A DNA stretch of 58,502 nucleotides. Source: Dehalococcoidia bacterium (lineage in GTDB: Bacteria; Chloroflexota; Dehalococcoidia; UBA2979). The translations under genes were made by a program, and so were the position numbers. Within the stretch, counting starts at the first letter, position 1. Every line of letters starts with the position of its first letter. The stretch spans positions 115,575 to 174,076 of the forward strand of contig JAQWMB010000007.1 of NCBI GenBank assembly GCA_029246995.1. The letters are read 5' to 3'. This document shows, piece by piece, positions 7,175 to 19,604 of the stretch. The notes under the pieces were generated by a model that saw only the letters and a program-made list of their open reading frames with translations, searched no databases and was not told the DNA's origin.

Positions 7175-7921
7175 CTATTGCTTATTAATAAAAAATGATG
7201 AATACAATTCAAACATAGCTTCTTGAGGTTGCCCGTACCCTAGATAACTACTGCCTTGCCTAATTTCTAAATGTAAGTGGTTTTCAGTCCCTGGATTCGT
7301 TATAGATTCTGGAGTACCAGAGTTACCAACAAAACCAATTAATTGACCTTTACTTACTTTAAATCCTAGCTTAACATCATCGTTGATTCCAGACAAATGT
7401 GCATATCTTGAAACTATTCCATAACGATGTTCGAGCCAAATTTGTCGGCCTCGATAAATATCAAGTTTTTGCTCTAGATTGTACTGTTTGGAATCTGCAT
7501 CAATTAAAATTTCAAGTAGTCCTTGATTTAAGCCAACATAATTATTATCGACTCTAATTACCGTACCTGTTTCAATGGCATAAACTTCCGTCCCAGAAAT
7601 AACATCTACGCAAGCAAAATTTTGATAAAAGTCAACTCCTTCGTGTATACCATTTCTATAAACCCTAGGGGCACCAGGTAAGAGGGCCAAATTTTCTGTC
7701 AAACATGAACCCTTAATTGGAAGAATAAAATCTTTAGGATAAATAATCTCTTCTTTTGATTTTACATTTAGTTGAGATTTATTTTCCTCTACTGGGACAA
7801 TAATGGAATTTTGTGTACTTTCTGAAGCAGTAATAATTAACTCTTCTTCTGAAAAAAAACTACATGCAATACTTATAGGCATGAGTAGAATTATTACAAA
7901 CAATAAAATAAAATTTTTCAT
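7175..7921 (-). CDS. M23-family peptidase lipoprotein
   Basis: The 248-residue product has a signal peptide ending in a lipobox, PISIAC, with the acylated Cys at residue 20. A low-complexity linker follows to about residue 60, then an M23 (LytM-like) fold. GIHEGVDF carries the H-x3-D zinc pair, YAHLS matches an inner motif, and NHLHLEIRQG gives the H-x-H pair. It is probably anchored outside the cytoplasmic membrane and either cuts peptide cross-links or regulates cell-wall enzymes. Its ATG overlaps the gatD stop (ATGA), and lgt follows, forming a cell-wall/lipoprotein group. Confidence 0.85.
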   Translation of the reverse strand: MKNFILLFVIILLMPISIACSFFSEEELIITASESTQNSIIVPVEENKSQLNVKSKEEIIYPKDFILPIKGSCLTENLALLPGAPRVYRNGIHEGVDFYQNFACVDVISGTEVYAIETGTVIRVDNNYVGLNQGLLEILIDADSKQYNLEQKLDIYRGRQIWLEHRYGIVSRYAHLSGINDDVKLGFKVSKGQLIGFVGNSGTPESITNPGTENHLHLEIRQGSSYLGYGQPQEAMFELYSSFFINKQ

Positions 7922-8682
7922 TTTACTCTTTTCATAAAAGAATATTTTTTATTAGCAAATTTTTTTCCACTTTTAAAAGCTCTTTGGACATTTTGGTCAT
8001 GATAATTAATGAATTTTTGCAATAAATTTGGTTTTTGCTCTATTGCTTTTTGTATAAGAAACAATGTTAATTTTTCATTTCTTGGTAAAATAGGGCCATG
8101 TAAATATGTTCCTACAGCATTTTTATAAATGGCACCTTCCGTTTTATCTACTCCATTATTACCAAAACCTTTCTCTATAAAGCCAAAAGGTTCAGAATTT
8201 TTGCCTAAAAATGTGCTAGCGGCATGATTTTCAAAACCAATAATTTGACCTATTTCATTTGGAGTATTGATTATTATATCTCCAATAAATCTTTTGTGTT
8301 TTGTTTTGTAATTTGCAACAGATACACAATCAAAAATACCTATTCCTTCTAAAATTTTATTCTTAGATGTTCTATAACTTTTCCCAAATAATTGATAGCC
8401 TCCACAAACAGCTAGAACGGGAACCCCTTTATTTACTAAATGATTTATTACATCCTTATGTCTTAGCAGATCATGGCTAACTTGTTCTTGATCACGATCT
8501 TGCCCGCCTCCTATAAATATCAAATCGCATTTTTCTGGAAACTGTTCACTTAATGTAATATTTTTTATATTTAAAGACATATCCATTTTTTTGGTATAAT
8601 ACTGCAAAGTTAATAAATTACCTCTGTCGGCATACAAATTTAAAATCTCTGGATAAAGGTGCACTAAATTTATTTCATTCAT
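7918..8682 (-). CDS. gatD: Lipid II isoglutaminyl synthase, glutaminase subunit GatD
   Basis: Class I (cobyric-acid-synthase-like) glutamine amidotransferase of 254 residues. It supplies ammonia to MurT for converting the D-glutamate of lipid II to D-isoglutamine. Cys93 in AVCGGYQLFG is the nucleophile, His195 in YLHGPILPRN the catalytic histidine, and FIGGGQDRDQ near residue 57 is characteristic of GatD. The ATG follows the murT stop directly (TAGATG), and MurT-GatD form an obligate complex. This implies the organism makes amidated peptidoglycan. Confidence 0.92.
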   Translation of the reverse strand: MNEINLVHLYPEILNLYADRGNLLTLQYYTKKMDMSLNIKNITLSEQFPEKCDLIFIGGGQDRDQEQVSHDLLRHKDVINHLVNKGVPVLAVCGGYQLFGKSYRTSKNKILEGIGIFDCVSVANYKTKHKRFIGDIIINTPNEIGQIIGFENHAASTFLGKNSEPFGFIEKGFGNNGVDKTEGAIYKNAVGTYLHGPILPRNEKLTLFLIQKAIEQKPNLLQKFINYHDQNVQRAFKSGKKFANKKYSFMKRVK

Positions 8683-10101
8683 CTAAATTGAATTTACCCA
8701 AAAGGGTTTACTCCCTGAAATTTTTGCAAAATATTTTCTATATTTCATCATAGCTGAATAAGTTAATAAAAGATAGATATCAGAATCTGGAGGTGATTCG
8801 GATAGAATCAATTCAACAGACTTTTTTAAATTCTTTTCAATAATTAAATTTTCTCTATTGGTCATGATAAATCTAAGAGCTAAATCCTCAGCTCGCATCC
8901 CAGAGATCACAAGTGCGTTTGTATGCTCAGAGAGACGTTCGATGTCAGCATCATATATCCATGAGACATCCTTTCCATCTTCAGTTCTATTATTTAAAGC
9001 AAAGAGGATATTAATTTTTTTTAATTTATGTTCTAAAGTATCTTTATAATAATTCTTTTGAGTTAATGCATAAATAACTTGATTTAAACCAGCTGGATTT
9101 TTTACTAAAAATAACTTAACTCTTTTCTGCTCAATAACAAAGGCTTCTTGCCTACCAAAAACATTATTTTCAGAAGAAAAGCCCTTAACTATATGCTCTA
9201 TTTTCATCCCTAAATTAAGAACTATAGAAAAAGCAGCTACAGCATTATAAACAGAAAAAAGTCCTATCGAAGATAAAGTAAAGTGATGGCTTTCATTTTC
9301 AGAATTCAAATTAAATGTGACACTATTCAAATCTTGTTTAATATTTGTAGCTACTGTCGTAGGGATAATTCGTTGATTTTCACAATCATCACATTGCCAT
9401 TTACCAATATGAGCATAATATCTGACAGAATGGCTTATTTTTTTACCACAGTAACAGTAGTTACTCTCTATGGTAGGATCAGAAGATTTATCTTCCAAAA
9501 GTGGATCATCAACGCCATAATAATATACACTTCCTGTAAAATTTTGAGCAACATTTGATAAAAGATAGTCATCTGCATTAATATGAAGCTGAGAATGTTT
9601 AAAAATTGAATTAGAAAAAGTCAAAAGCCATTTTTCTCGTATCTTATCAATCTCACCATATCTATCTAACTGATCACGGAATAAATTTAATAGTAAAATA
9701 GTGCTAGGGCAGATTTTTTCAGATATTTCCGGTAATATTGCTTCATCAATCTCTAATATCATCAAACTATTATTTTTTACAAATTTTCCAAAAGTATTTA
9801 GACTATCAAGATAAGAGCTAATAATCCCTCTTTTAAGATTTGAACCAGAGTCATTACTTATAACGTCAATATCATTATTTGAAATAATGTTTTTTAAAAT
9901 GTTAGTCGTAGATGTTTTACCATTTGTGCCAGAAATAACAATAATTTTCTTAGAAAAGTTTATTGCCAACTCATCAAGAACTTTAGGATAAAATTTTTCT
10001 ACAATCAAGCCAGGAAATGCTGTACCACCACTTATTCTTAAAATTCGAAGAAAATTCTTAATTTGGATGGCCAAAAAAAATACAAAATATTTATAACTCA
10101 T
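8683..10101 (-). CDS. murT: Lipid II isoglutaminyl synthase, Mur-ligase subunit MurT
   Basis: ATP-dependent amidase of 472 residues related to MurE, partner of GatD. The P-loop is SGTNGKTSTT (about 57-66). A family-specific zinc ribbon is inserted in the middle domain: CYC at 216-218 and CDDC at 237-240. The C-terminal DUF1727-type domain has NNRTEDGKDVSWIYDADIERL, including the aspartate proposed to activate the lipid II glutamate, and ends LLTYSAMMKYRKYF. These features separate it from MurE/MurF. An N-terminal hydrophobic stretch (about 4-22) may associate with the membrane. SD is weak. Confidence 0.92.
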   Translation of the reverse strand: MSYKYFVFFLAIQIKNFLRILRISGGTAFPGLIVEKFYPKVLDELAINFSKKIIVISGTNGKTSTTNILKNIISNNDIDVISNDSGSNLKRGIISSYLDSLNTFGKFVKNNSLMILEIDEAILPEISEKICPSTILLLNLFRDQLDRYGEIDKIREKWLLTFSNSIFKHSQLHINADDYLLSNVAQNFTGSVYYYGVDDPLLEDKSSDPTIESNYCYCGKKISHSVRYYAHIGKWQCDDCENQRIIPTTVATNIKQDLNSVTFNLNSENESHHFTLSSIGLFSVYNAVAAFSIVLNLGMKIEHIVKGFSSENNVFGRQEAFVIEQKRVKLFLVKNPAGLNQVIYALTQKNYYKDTLEHKLKKINILFALNNRTEDGKDVSWIYDADIERLSEHTNALVISGMRAEDLALRFIMTNRENLIIEKNLKKSVELILSESPPDSDIYLLLTYSAMMKYRKYFAKISGSKPFWVNSI

Positions 10102-10113
10102 AATCTGTTTTTC

Positions 10114-11100
10114 TTACGTCAAATTCCAAATGACTTCTTTATGACCACCATTAATTTTTACCAATTGATTATTAGCAACTAGTAATTCTAAATGTGCAAC
10201 AGTTTCTCCAATTGCTGATCGTTTCATCATTAAATTAAAATTATTAAAATTACCAGTATTCCATGAAACTTCTCGTGCAACTTCTACAGCTGTCATTGGC
10301 TTAGATGAAAAGCTGTGGATATGTTCTTTAAGTCTGTCTTCGTGATGTTGCAAAAGCTCATTTACTCTCTCTGATAAATTTTTAAAAGCAAACTCATGTG
10401 CAGGCAACACAAGCTTTGTTTCAAAATTTAAAACTTTTTTTAATGAGCCCATATATTTAATTAAAGCATCAGAATTTTTTCCCTCAAAATCAACAGAAAC
10501 ATTAGGCGAAATATGAGGTAAAATATGATCACCTGTTAATAAAAACTTATTATTTCTTTCATATAAACATATATGGCCAATTGTATGACCTGGAGTATGA
10601 ATAAATTCAAATGACCAGGGTCCATATTCCATTGTATCGGCGTCATTGACGACCTCAGCATCCTGTAAGCTAGGCCATTCAATATTTTTCCATTGAGAAT
10701 CTTGTTGAGAGTTTGCTATTTCATCTGCAGACATACCATGTTTAGATAACCAAGCATTGCCAATTTCTTGCCAATTTCTAGATTTCCTTGAATTAACCCA
10801 TCCATACTCTACGCTTGACATTATTAAATTAAAATGCTTATTTTTTTTTCTTATTCTATCAATCATGCCTATGTGATCTGGGTGAGCATGAGAAATGATA
10901 ATATTGTTGATAGAATCTAGCGAATAACCTATCTCATTTAATCCATTTTCGAGTTCTAGGGTAGCATTATCTGTCCCAAAACCAGTATCAAATAAAGTTA
11001 CACCACCATTTTTATCTTCAAAAGCATAAGACATAACATAAGGTAAATGAGGACGAATCATTGATGTTTTGATTTGATGCAAACCATTGATTACTTGCAT
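10114..11100 (-). CDS. Metallo-beta-lactamase-fold hydrolase with C-terminal winged helix
   Basis: The 328-residue product has the complete binuclear metal motif HAHPDHIG (near residue 71), a second ligand in HTPGHTIGH, and TGDHILPH as the bridging-aspartate strand. Residues after about 240 form a helical/winged-helix extension (ELLQHHEDRLKEHI onward), as in LACTB2-like and glyoxalase-II-like hydrolases. The substrate is unknown; thioester hydrolysis and RNA cleavage are both known in this clade. It lies between murT and tatA on the same strand with gaps of 12 and 58 bases. Confidence 0.8.
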   Translation of the reverse strand: MQVINGLHQIKTSMIRPHLPYVMSYAFEDKNGGVTLFDTGFGTDNATLELENGLNEIGYSLDSINNIIISHAHPDHIGMIDRIRKKNKHFNLIMSSVEYGWVNSRKSRNWQEIGNAWLSKHGMSADEIANSQQDSQWKNIEWPSLQDAEVVNDADTMEYGPWSFEFIHTPGHTIGHICLYERNNKFLLTGDHILPHISPNVSVDFEGKNSDALIKYMGSLKKVLNFETKLVLPAHEFAFKNLSERVNELLQHHEDRLKEHIHSFSSKPMTAVEVAREVSWNTGNFNNFNLMMKRSAIGETVAHLELLVANNQLVKINGGHKEVIWNLT

Positions 11101-11158
11101 GATTGCAACTCACTAAAAAATAATAATCTAATAAAATATAAACTGCTTAAATACGGAA

Positions 11159-11359
11159 CTAACTAGACTCCTCTTTATCTGAGTCTTCAGTAGATTCATT
11201 AAGATTTTCAACATTATCTTTTGCTGTAGATTCTTTTCGAAATTCCCTAATACCCTTACCAAGTGCACCACCAAGGCTAGAAACTCTACCTGCTCCAAAT
11301 AAAAGTGCTAATATAACAAGAATAATTAATAACTCTTGCCAACCTAAACTACCAATCAT
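11159..11359 (-). CDS. tatA: Sec-independent protein translocase TatA/E
   Basis: The 66-residue protein begins MIGSLGWQELLIILVILALLFG, a single short transmembrane helix, followed by a glycine hinge, an amphipathic helix (LGGALGKGIREFRKE) and an acidic tail. It forms the Tat pore for folded precursor proteins. The usual FGxxKLP hinge is FGAGRVS here. tatC is not in the window. Export of folded cofactor proteins would fit the neighbouring XdhC-family molybdoenzyme maturation genes, although these hydroxylases are usually cytoplasmic. Confidence 0.92.
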   Translation of the reverse strand: MIGSLGWQELLIILVILALLFGAGRVSSLGGALGKGIREFRKESTAKDNVENLNESTEDSDKEESS

Positions 11360-11394
11360 TTTAATTACCTTTCCCTACAAAATTCATTAAACAT

Positions 11395-11721
11395 TTAAGG
11401 ATCTAGTTTTTCTAACATAATATCCATTACCCCACCACAAACTTTATCTTCACCATCAATAGGCTCTGTCAAGTCTACAGAAACATATTTTATTTCATTG
11501 GAATCAAACATTTCCATTGCTTTTTGCCAAACTTCAGATTCACCACATCCACCACCAATTGTTCCAGAGAATGAGCCATCTTGATGAATCAGCATCTTGG
11601 CACCTTCTTTTCTTGGTGTCGAACCTCTTGTATTAATAACAGTTGCTACTACTGCCGACTTTTTATCTTTTAGGCATTTAATTATATCAATAATAAAATT
11701 GTTGTCTGTATTTATTTGCAT
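11395..11721 (-). CDS. XdhC/CoxI-family protein, N-terminal-domain-only
   Basis: This product of about 108 residues (from ATG 11721) matches the first domain of XdhC/CoxI proteins: AVVATVINTRGSTPRKEGAKMLIHQDGSFSGTIGGGCGE near residues 20-60, with the conserved STPR and GGGCGE loops, and CGGVMDIMLEKL at the end. XdhC proteins bind molybdenum cofactor and help sulfurate it for xanthine dehydrogenase or CO dehydrogenase. A GTG at 11739 would add six residues. The Rossmann half is encoded separately just upstream. No molybdenum hydroxylase is in the window, so the client enzyme must be elsewhere. Confidence 0.85.
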   Translation of the reverse strand: MQINTDNNFIIDIIKCLKDKKSAVVATVINTRGSTPRKEGAKMLIHQDGSFSGTIGGGCGESEVWQKAMEMFDSNEIKYVSVDLTEPIDGEDKVCGGVMDIMLEKLDP

Positions 11722-11784
11722 AGCATTAAAATGATACACGAATTAAAGCTAAAAAAGCATTATTTATATATAAAAGAATTAAAT

Positions 11785-12630
11785 TCAAAGCAGGCTCTTA
11801 CGAGATAGTCGTAAAGATTTACCATCTCCTTTATGTATTACTTGAATAATTTCTGCCAATATTGCAAGAGCAATTTCTCCAGGACTTTGACCACCAAGAT
11901 TAAGGCCTACTGGGGTATGTACGGCTTGTAATTTCTTTGCACTAATACCATCATTTAATAAACTATTTAAAACTATTGAAGTTCTTCTTTTGCTACCAAT
12001 CATACCAATATATTGAGAATTTTTATCTATGACAGTTCTTAAAGCTTCTTCATCAAGCTTATGTCCTCTAGAAACCAACACGACATAACTCAAGGAATCA
12101 AGATTTATAGAATTAATTGAGAGTGCAAGGTCTTGATTAAAAATACCTTTTGCCATTGGAAAACGAATTTCGTTAGCATAATCCTTTCTGTCATCAATAA
12201 TAAAGATTTCAAAACCAATGATTTCTGCAATTTGCGCTAATGCTTGGCCAACATGACCCGCACCAACAATAACAAGTTTCAATTTTGGATATATATATTC
12301 TAACAGAAAAAATTTATCTTTATGTTTAGACATATTAGAAACTAAATCATTCTTTTTATACTCTTGAATCTCTAAAGTTTCTTTATTGAGCCGTATAGTA
12401 GAAACTGATGAAAAAATTCTGCTTGCAATCTCTACTGCAATATATTTTTTTAAAGCTTGAGTCATTTTTTTATCCTCAATCGAATCACCAATAACTAGTT
12501 GATTTTTATTTATAAAAAATTTTATGTTATCCTTTTGATTATCTTGATTCATTGAAGTAATTAATACACCAGGGATGCCACTCTCTAATGAAGAATAGAT
12601 TGATGTGTAAAGATTTTCATTTTTTTTCAA
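11785..12630 (-). CDS. XdhC-family protein with C-terminal Rossmann domain
   Basis: A 281-residue protein with a short N-terminal region weakly like the XdhC first domain but lacking the GGGCGE loop. A clear XdhC Rossmann domain begins near residue 117: LVIVGAGHVGQALAQIA, FIIDDRKDYAN, VVLVSRGHKLDEEAL, YIGMIGSKRR, and HTPVGLNLGGQSPGEIALAILAEI. These are the standard motifs of the Rossmann half of XdhC proteins. It is encoded 63 bases ahead of the N-domain-only gene on the same strand, so the two may act together on the cofactor. The start is 12 bases after the ychF stop. Confidence 0.87.
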   Translation of the reverse strand: MKKNENLYTSIYSSLESGIPGVLITSMNQDNQKDNIKFFINKNQLVIGDSIEDKKMTQALKKYIAVEIASRIFSSVSTIRLNKETLEIQEYKKNDLVSNMSKHKDKFFLLEYIYPKLKLVIVGAGHVGQALAQIAEIIGFEIFIIDDRKDYANEIRFPMAKGIFNQDLALSINSINLDSLSYVVLVSRGHKLDEEALRTVIDKNSQYIGMIGSKRRTSIVLNSLLNDGISAKKLQAVHTPVGLNLGGQSPGEIALAILAEIIQVIHKGDGKSLRLSRKSLL

Positions 12631-12642
12631 TTTTGCACCCTA

Positions 12643-13749
12643 CTAATTATTGAATAAGAAATGGAATATATCACCTTCTTTAACAATATATTCCTTGCCT
12701 TCTTGACGCATCTTTCCTGCATTTCTTGATGCGTGCTCACTGCCATGATCAATATAATCATTATAAGATATGGTCTCTGCTCTGATGAATCCTTTTTCAA
12801 AGTCAGTATGTATTTTCCCTGCAGCTTGTGGTGCAGTGGAACCTTTATCAACAGTCCATGCTCTTGTTTCTTGCTTACCGGATGTGAAAAAAGTAATCAA
12901 ATCAAGCAAACTGTATCCAGCTTGAATCACTTTTGATAAGGCTGTTTCTTTTAGTCCGAGTTCATTTAAAAATTCTATTTTTTCTTCAGAAGAATCCAAA
13001 ATAGCGATTTCAGCTTCTATGTTAGCTGATACTAAAATTATCTTATATTTTTGGTTATCGTTTTGTAACTTTTCTTCTAACTCTTTTGTGTAATTATTAC
13101 CAGTTATAATACTATTTTCGTCTACATTACAAATATAAAATGCAGGCTTCAAGCTTAGCAAATTTAAATCTTTTACTAAATCTAAATTCATATCATCAAA
13201 ATCACATATATTAATTTTATGATCTTTTTCTAGATAACTTAATATTTTTTCAATTAATTCTAGCTTTTCAAGCTCATCTTGGTTTTTTGATTTATTTTTT
13301 TTAATAAGATTAGCCTGATTTTTAATTAAAACATCCATATCAGATAAAATTAATTCTGATTCAATAATGTCTAGATCATATGAAGGGTTTATTGTTTCAT
13401 TGATATGAGTAATATTAGTATCATTAAAACATCTAACAACATGCGCAATGGCATCAACTTCTCTGACATGGCCTAAAAATTTATTTCCTAATCCTTCGCC
13501 TTCTGAAGCTCCTTTTACCAAACCTGCAATATCAATAAAATCCATAAAAGTCGGAATTACACTGAGTGATTCGTTAATTTTTGACAACATATTTAATCGA
13601 ATATCAGGAACTGCCACTCTTCCTACATTTGGTTCAATAGTAGCAAACGGATAATTGGCAGCTAATGCATTGTTAGACTGACTAAGAGCATTAAATATTG
13701 TTGACTTACCTACATTTGGTAAACCCACTATGCCACATTTAAAGCCCAT
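12643..13749 (-). CDS. ychF: Redox/stress-responsive ATPase YchF
   Basis: Obg-related P-loop NTPase that prefers ATP and binds ribosomes. From ATG 13749 the protein is 368 residues and begins MGFKCGIVGLPNVGKST. The usual landmarks are NYPFATIEPNVGRV (switch), DIAGLVKGASEGEGLGNKFL, ICNVDE in place of the GTP-selecting NKxD, and a C-terminal TGS domain ending EGKEYIVKEGDIFHFLFNN. The frame is open for 12 more codons, but ATG 13749 has an AGAAAGGCG SD and is the standard N-terminus. It is preceded by trmO. Confidence 0.95.
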   Translation of the reverse strand: MGFKCGIVGLPNVGKSTIFNALSQSNNALAANYPFATIEPNVGRVAVPDIRLNMLSKINESLSVIPTFMDFIDIAGLVKGASEGEGLGNKFLGHVREVDAIAHVVRCFNDTNITHINETINPSYDLDIIESELILSDMDVLIKNQANLIKKNKSKNQDELEKLELIEKILSYLEKDHKINICDFDDMNLDLVKDLNLLSLKPAFYICNVDENSIITGNNYTKELEEKLQNDNQKYKIILVSANIEAEIAILDSSEEKIEFLNELGLKETALSKVIQAGYSLLDLITFFTSGKQETRAWTVDKGSTAPQAAGKIHTDFEKGFIRAETISYNDYIDHGSEHASRNAGKMRQEGKEYIVKEGDIFHFLFNN

Positions 13750-13772
13750 TATATTCGCCTTTCTAGTTAAAT

Positions 13773-14219
13773 CTATCTTGCCCAATTAGGAATTTTTGCA
13801 GTCTCTACAGAATCATAATATGGTATATATGGCTTGAGATCTAGAATAGGAGTATTAGTAATTAAATCTAAATTATCGACAATTACGCTGTCATTAGTCA
13901 TGTTGATTAACTTGCAGACATTAAATGATACTGGGTTTATCCTTCTTCCTCTTAAAGCAAAAATACCTTGATCAGGAAATACGCTTTGATCTTTAGAACG
14001 AATAAGAAGCTCTTTTTCTTGCTCTCCATAAAGCTGATGTAGAAGCCCAATAACTATGATATGAGAATACCCATCTAATCCTAATAGTCCCTCTTGATAT
14101 TCATTTTTAATAAGAATCTTACTTTTTACACCCAGCACTGGCATCTTCGATTCAAGATTAATTTTATTATTCACTATACCAATAAACTTAAAAGAGCATT
14201 GGTTTTGATTTTTTTCCAT
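13773..14219 (-). CDS. trmO: TsaA/YaeB-family tRNA methyltransferase TrmO
   Basis: Family that N6-methylates t6A37 of tRNAs with S-adenosylmethionine. The 148-residue product contains the core of the family: FKFIGIVNNK at the start, LLGLDGYSHIIVIGLLH, GIFALRGRRINPVSFNVCKL (usually ATRxPxRPNPI) and LDLITNTPILDLKPYIPYYDS. It lacks the C-terminal domain of the longer E. coli protein, as in many short homologues. The usual TRS tripeptide is LRG here, so exact activity is uncertain. An AAAGGAT SD precedes the ATG. It is divergent from gyrB, with 124 bases between. Confidence 0.8.
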   Translation of the reverse strand: MEKNQNQCSFKFIGIVNNKINLESKMPVLGVKSKILIKNEYQEGLLGLDGYSHIIVIGLLHQLYGEQEKELLIRSKDQSVFPDQGIFALRGRRINPVSFNVCKLINMTNDSVIVDNLDLITNTPILDLKPYIPYYDSVETAKIPNWAR

Positions 14220-14343
14220 TTTTATATCCTTTAACTATAAATATATACTAATTGAAAAAATAATCTGTTTAAGTAGGCATTAGATTAATGATACAATAAA
14301 TTTGTCCCTAAATATTAGATTAAAATAAAGAAAGAAATGATAA

Positions 14344-16752
<2,409 letters not shown>

Positions 16753-16855
16753 TCTGTATGTATTCTTAATTTTTTAAATAAAAACCCTCACTGAATTTGC
16801 ATTTCAGAATCTAAACCAGTAAATTATATAAGGTTTGTTAATAATCATTATATAA

Positions 16856-18202
<1,347 letters not shown>

Positions 18203-18203
18203 G

Positions 18204-18698
18204 ATGCAAGAAAATACGTGCCCGTTGTTCAGTAAAGAATTAGAAAAACATATGGTTGAAGTAAGTAATGGGCAAAGACCAAATATTGGTAATTTTTGTA
18301 CATATTGCTTTCATCCTTTTCAACAAATCAATGAATTAAATGAAATAAATTGCGAACACTGTAATACTACTATTCATGATTCTGACTTTATAAATATGGT
18401 GCCTGAGCCAATATTCAAAATGTTAAAGGAAACCAGAAAAATTGAAAGACATTACGTCATTTCATTTGCATTTTTTGGTATTTTCTTAAGTCTATTAAGT
18501 GGTTTTTTAATGGTTTTAAATATTTCGTTTTTATATAAAAACGAAATATTTGGGACAATCATACTGTTTACATACTTATTAATCTCTGGGAGACTTTTAG
18601 CAAATTATTTTGGCGGTTTTTTAGGCGACCAAATGGGTTATAACAAAGCACGTCAAAAATTAAATGAACGATGGCAGGAATGGACTAAAATAAATTAG
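18204..18698 (+). CDS. Hypothetical zinc-ribbon membrane protein
   Basis: I do not recognise the family. The 164-residue product has a cytoplasmic zinc-ribbon-like N-terminus with two C-x2-C pairs, FCTYCFHPF and NCEHCNTTI (about residues 32-56). A KETRKIERHY linker and two hydrophobic helices (about 93-113 and 117-137) follow, then a basic tail. It is cotranscribed with purA, from which it is separated by one base. A perfect 34-bp palindrome lies inside the frame in the turn between the two helices (18518-18551). Role unknown. Confidence 0.65.
   Translation: MQENTCPLFSKELEKHMVEVSNGQRPNIGNFCTYCFHPFQQINELNEINCEHCNTTIHDSDFINMVPEPIFKMLKETRKIERHYVISFAFFGIFLSLLSGFLMVLNISFLYKNEIFGTIILFTYLLISGRLLANYFGGFLGDQMGYNKARQKLNERWQEWTKIN
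18518..18551. repeat. Perfect 34-bp palindrome inside a coding region
   Basis: The left half, AAATATTTCGTTTTTAT, is followed immediately by its exact reverse complement, with no spacer. The next flanking pair (18517/18552) does not match, so the element is exactly 34 bp. It lies inside the zinc-ribbon membrane protein gene and encodes the residues around NISFLYKNEIF. A second perfect palindrome of the same length lies in pheA (55150-55183) with an unrelated sequence. Confidence 0.9.
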
Positions 18699-18711
18699 AC
18701 TAATTTTATTT
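18687..18711. terminator. AT-rich inverted repeat between convergent genes
   Basis: AAAATAAATTAG (18687-18698) and CTAATTTTATTT (18700-18711) are nearly perfect inverted copies, one T being extra in the right arm. They span the stop codons of the zinc-ribbon membrane gene and of dapA, which converge here with only 7 bases between. The position suits a bidirectional terminator, but the stem is very AT-rich and lacks a classical GC stem, so this is tentative. Confidence 0.35.
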
Positions 18712-19596
18712 ATAAAAATTTTCTTTCAAATCATTTAATATATTTGCCATATCTTTTCTCGTATTTTGTACAGGCTCTAGTAACGGCAGTCGAGGCGCCC
18801 CAGCCTTAAAACCCAGGTGATTTAATCCCCACTTGACAGGAATTGGATTGCTCTCTATAAATAAAACATTGTAAAGATCAATTAATTTACTATTTATGTC
18901 ATTAGCTGCATTCATATCACCATCAGAAATAAAATTAATCATTTTACTGATATCATTACCAACAAAGTGGGCTGCCACAGATACAACACCATCTCCACCC
19001 AATGCCATGACTGAAATGATATCTGCGTCATTTCCAGACCAAACTATAAAATCATCATCCGTTGAATTAATGATTTTAGATATTTGATCCATGTCTGAAG
19101 ATGCCTCTTTGATGCCAATAATATTATCTATTTTTGAAAGCCTTGTAACTATTTCTGCTTGCATATTCAGACTGGTCCTTGAAGGAACATTATATAGAAT
19201 ACATGGGAGGCGTGTTGCTTCAGCAATAGCAGAAAAATGCTCAAATAGTCCCTCTTGTGTTGGTTTATTATAATAAGGCACTGTCAGTAGAACGGCATCA
19301 GCTCCTGCCAACAACGCATCCTCTACCCCAATGATTGATTCTTGAGTTGAATAATTTGTTGCACCAGCAACAACATAAACTTCTTCGCCAACAGCTGATT
19401 TTACAGCTCCCCATATAGACTTTTTTTCATCTCTAGATAAGGTTGGAGCCTCTCCTGTTGTCCCAGTTACGATCAACCCTTGAGATCCATTTGCTACTAA
19501 TGTTCTTGCAAGTTCTGCGCAAGCACCTAAATCAACTTCTCCAGAAGAGAACATGGGTGTCACCATAGCAGTAAGCAATTTATATTTTTCTTTCAT
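18706..19596 (-). CDS. dapA: 4-hydroxy-tetrahydrodipicolinate synthase
   Basis: Condenses pyruvate with aspartate semialdehyde in lysine and diaminopimelate synthesis. The 296-residue TIM barrel shows GLIVTGTTGEAPTLS near residue 40, LLTVPYYNKPTQEGL, LYNVPSRT with the catalytic tyrosine, and IIGIKEAS with the Schiff-base lysine near 162. Length is normal. It is the last gene of the minus-strand run rpsO-pnp-dapB-asd-dapA, only 8 bases after asd. Confidence 0.96.
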   Translation of the reverse strand: MKEKYKLLTAMVTPMFSSGEVDLGACAELARTLVANGSQGLIVTGTTGEAPTLSRDEKKSIWGAVKSAVGEEVYVVAGATNYSTQESIIGVEDALLAGADAVLLTVPYYNKPTQEGLFEHFSAIAEATRLPCILYNVPSRTSLNMQAEIVTRLSKIDNIIGIKEASSDMDQISKIINSTDDDFIVWSGNDADIISVMALGGDGVVSVAAHFVGNDISKMINFISDGDMNAANDINSKLIDLYNVLFIESNPIPVKWGLNHLGFKAGAPRLPLLEPVQNTRKDMANILNDLKENFYK

Positions 19597-19604
19597 TTAA
19601 TTCC

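Noticed and set aside
8683-10101. MurE or MurF ligase
   Set aside because: The cysteine ribbon, the DUF1727-type C-terminus and the adjacent GatD identify MurT.
11395-12630. One frameshifted xdhC gene
   Set aside because: The Rossmann half precedes the N-domain half, so a single broken frame cannot give this order, and each has its own start.
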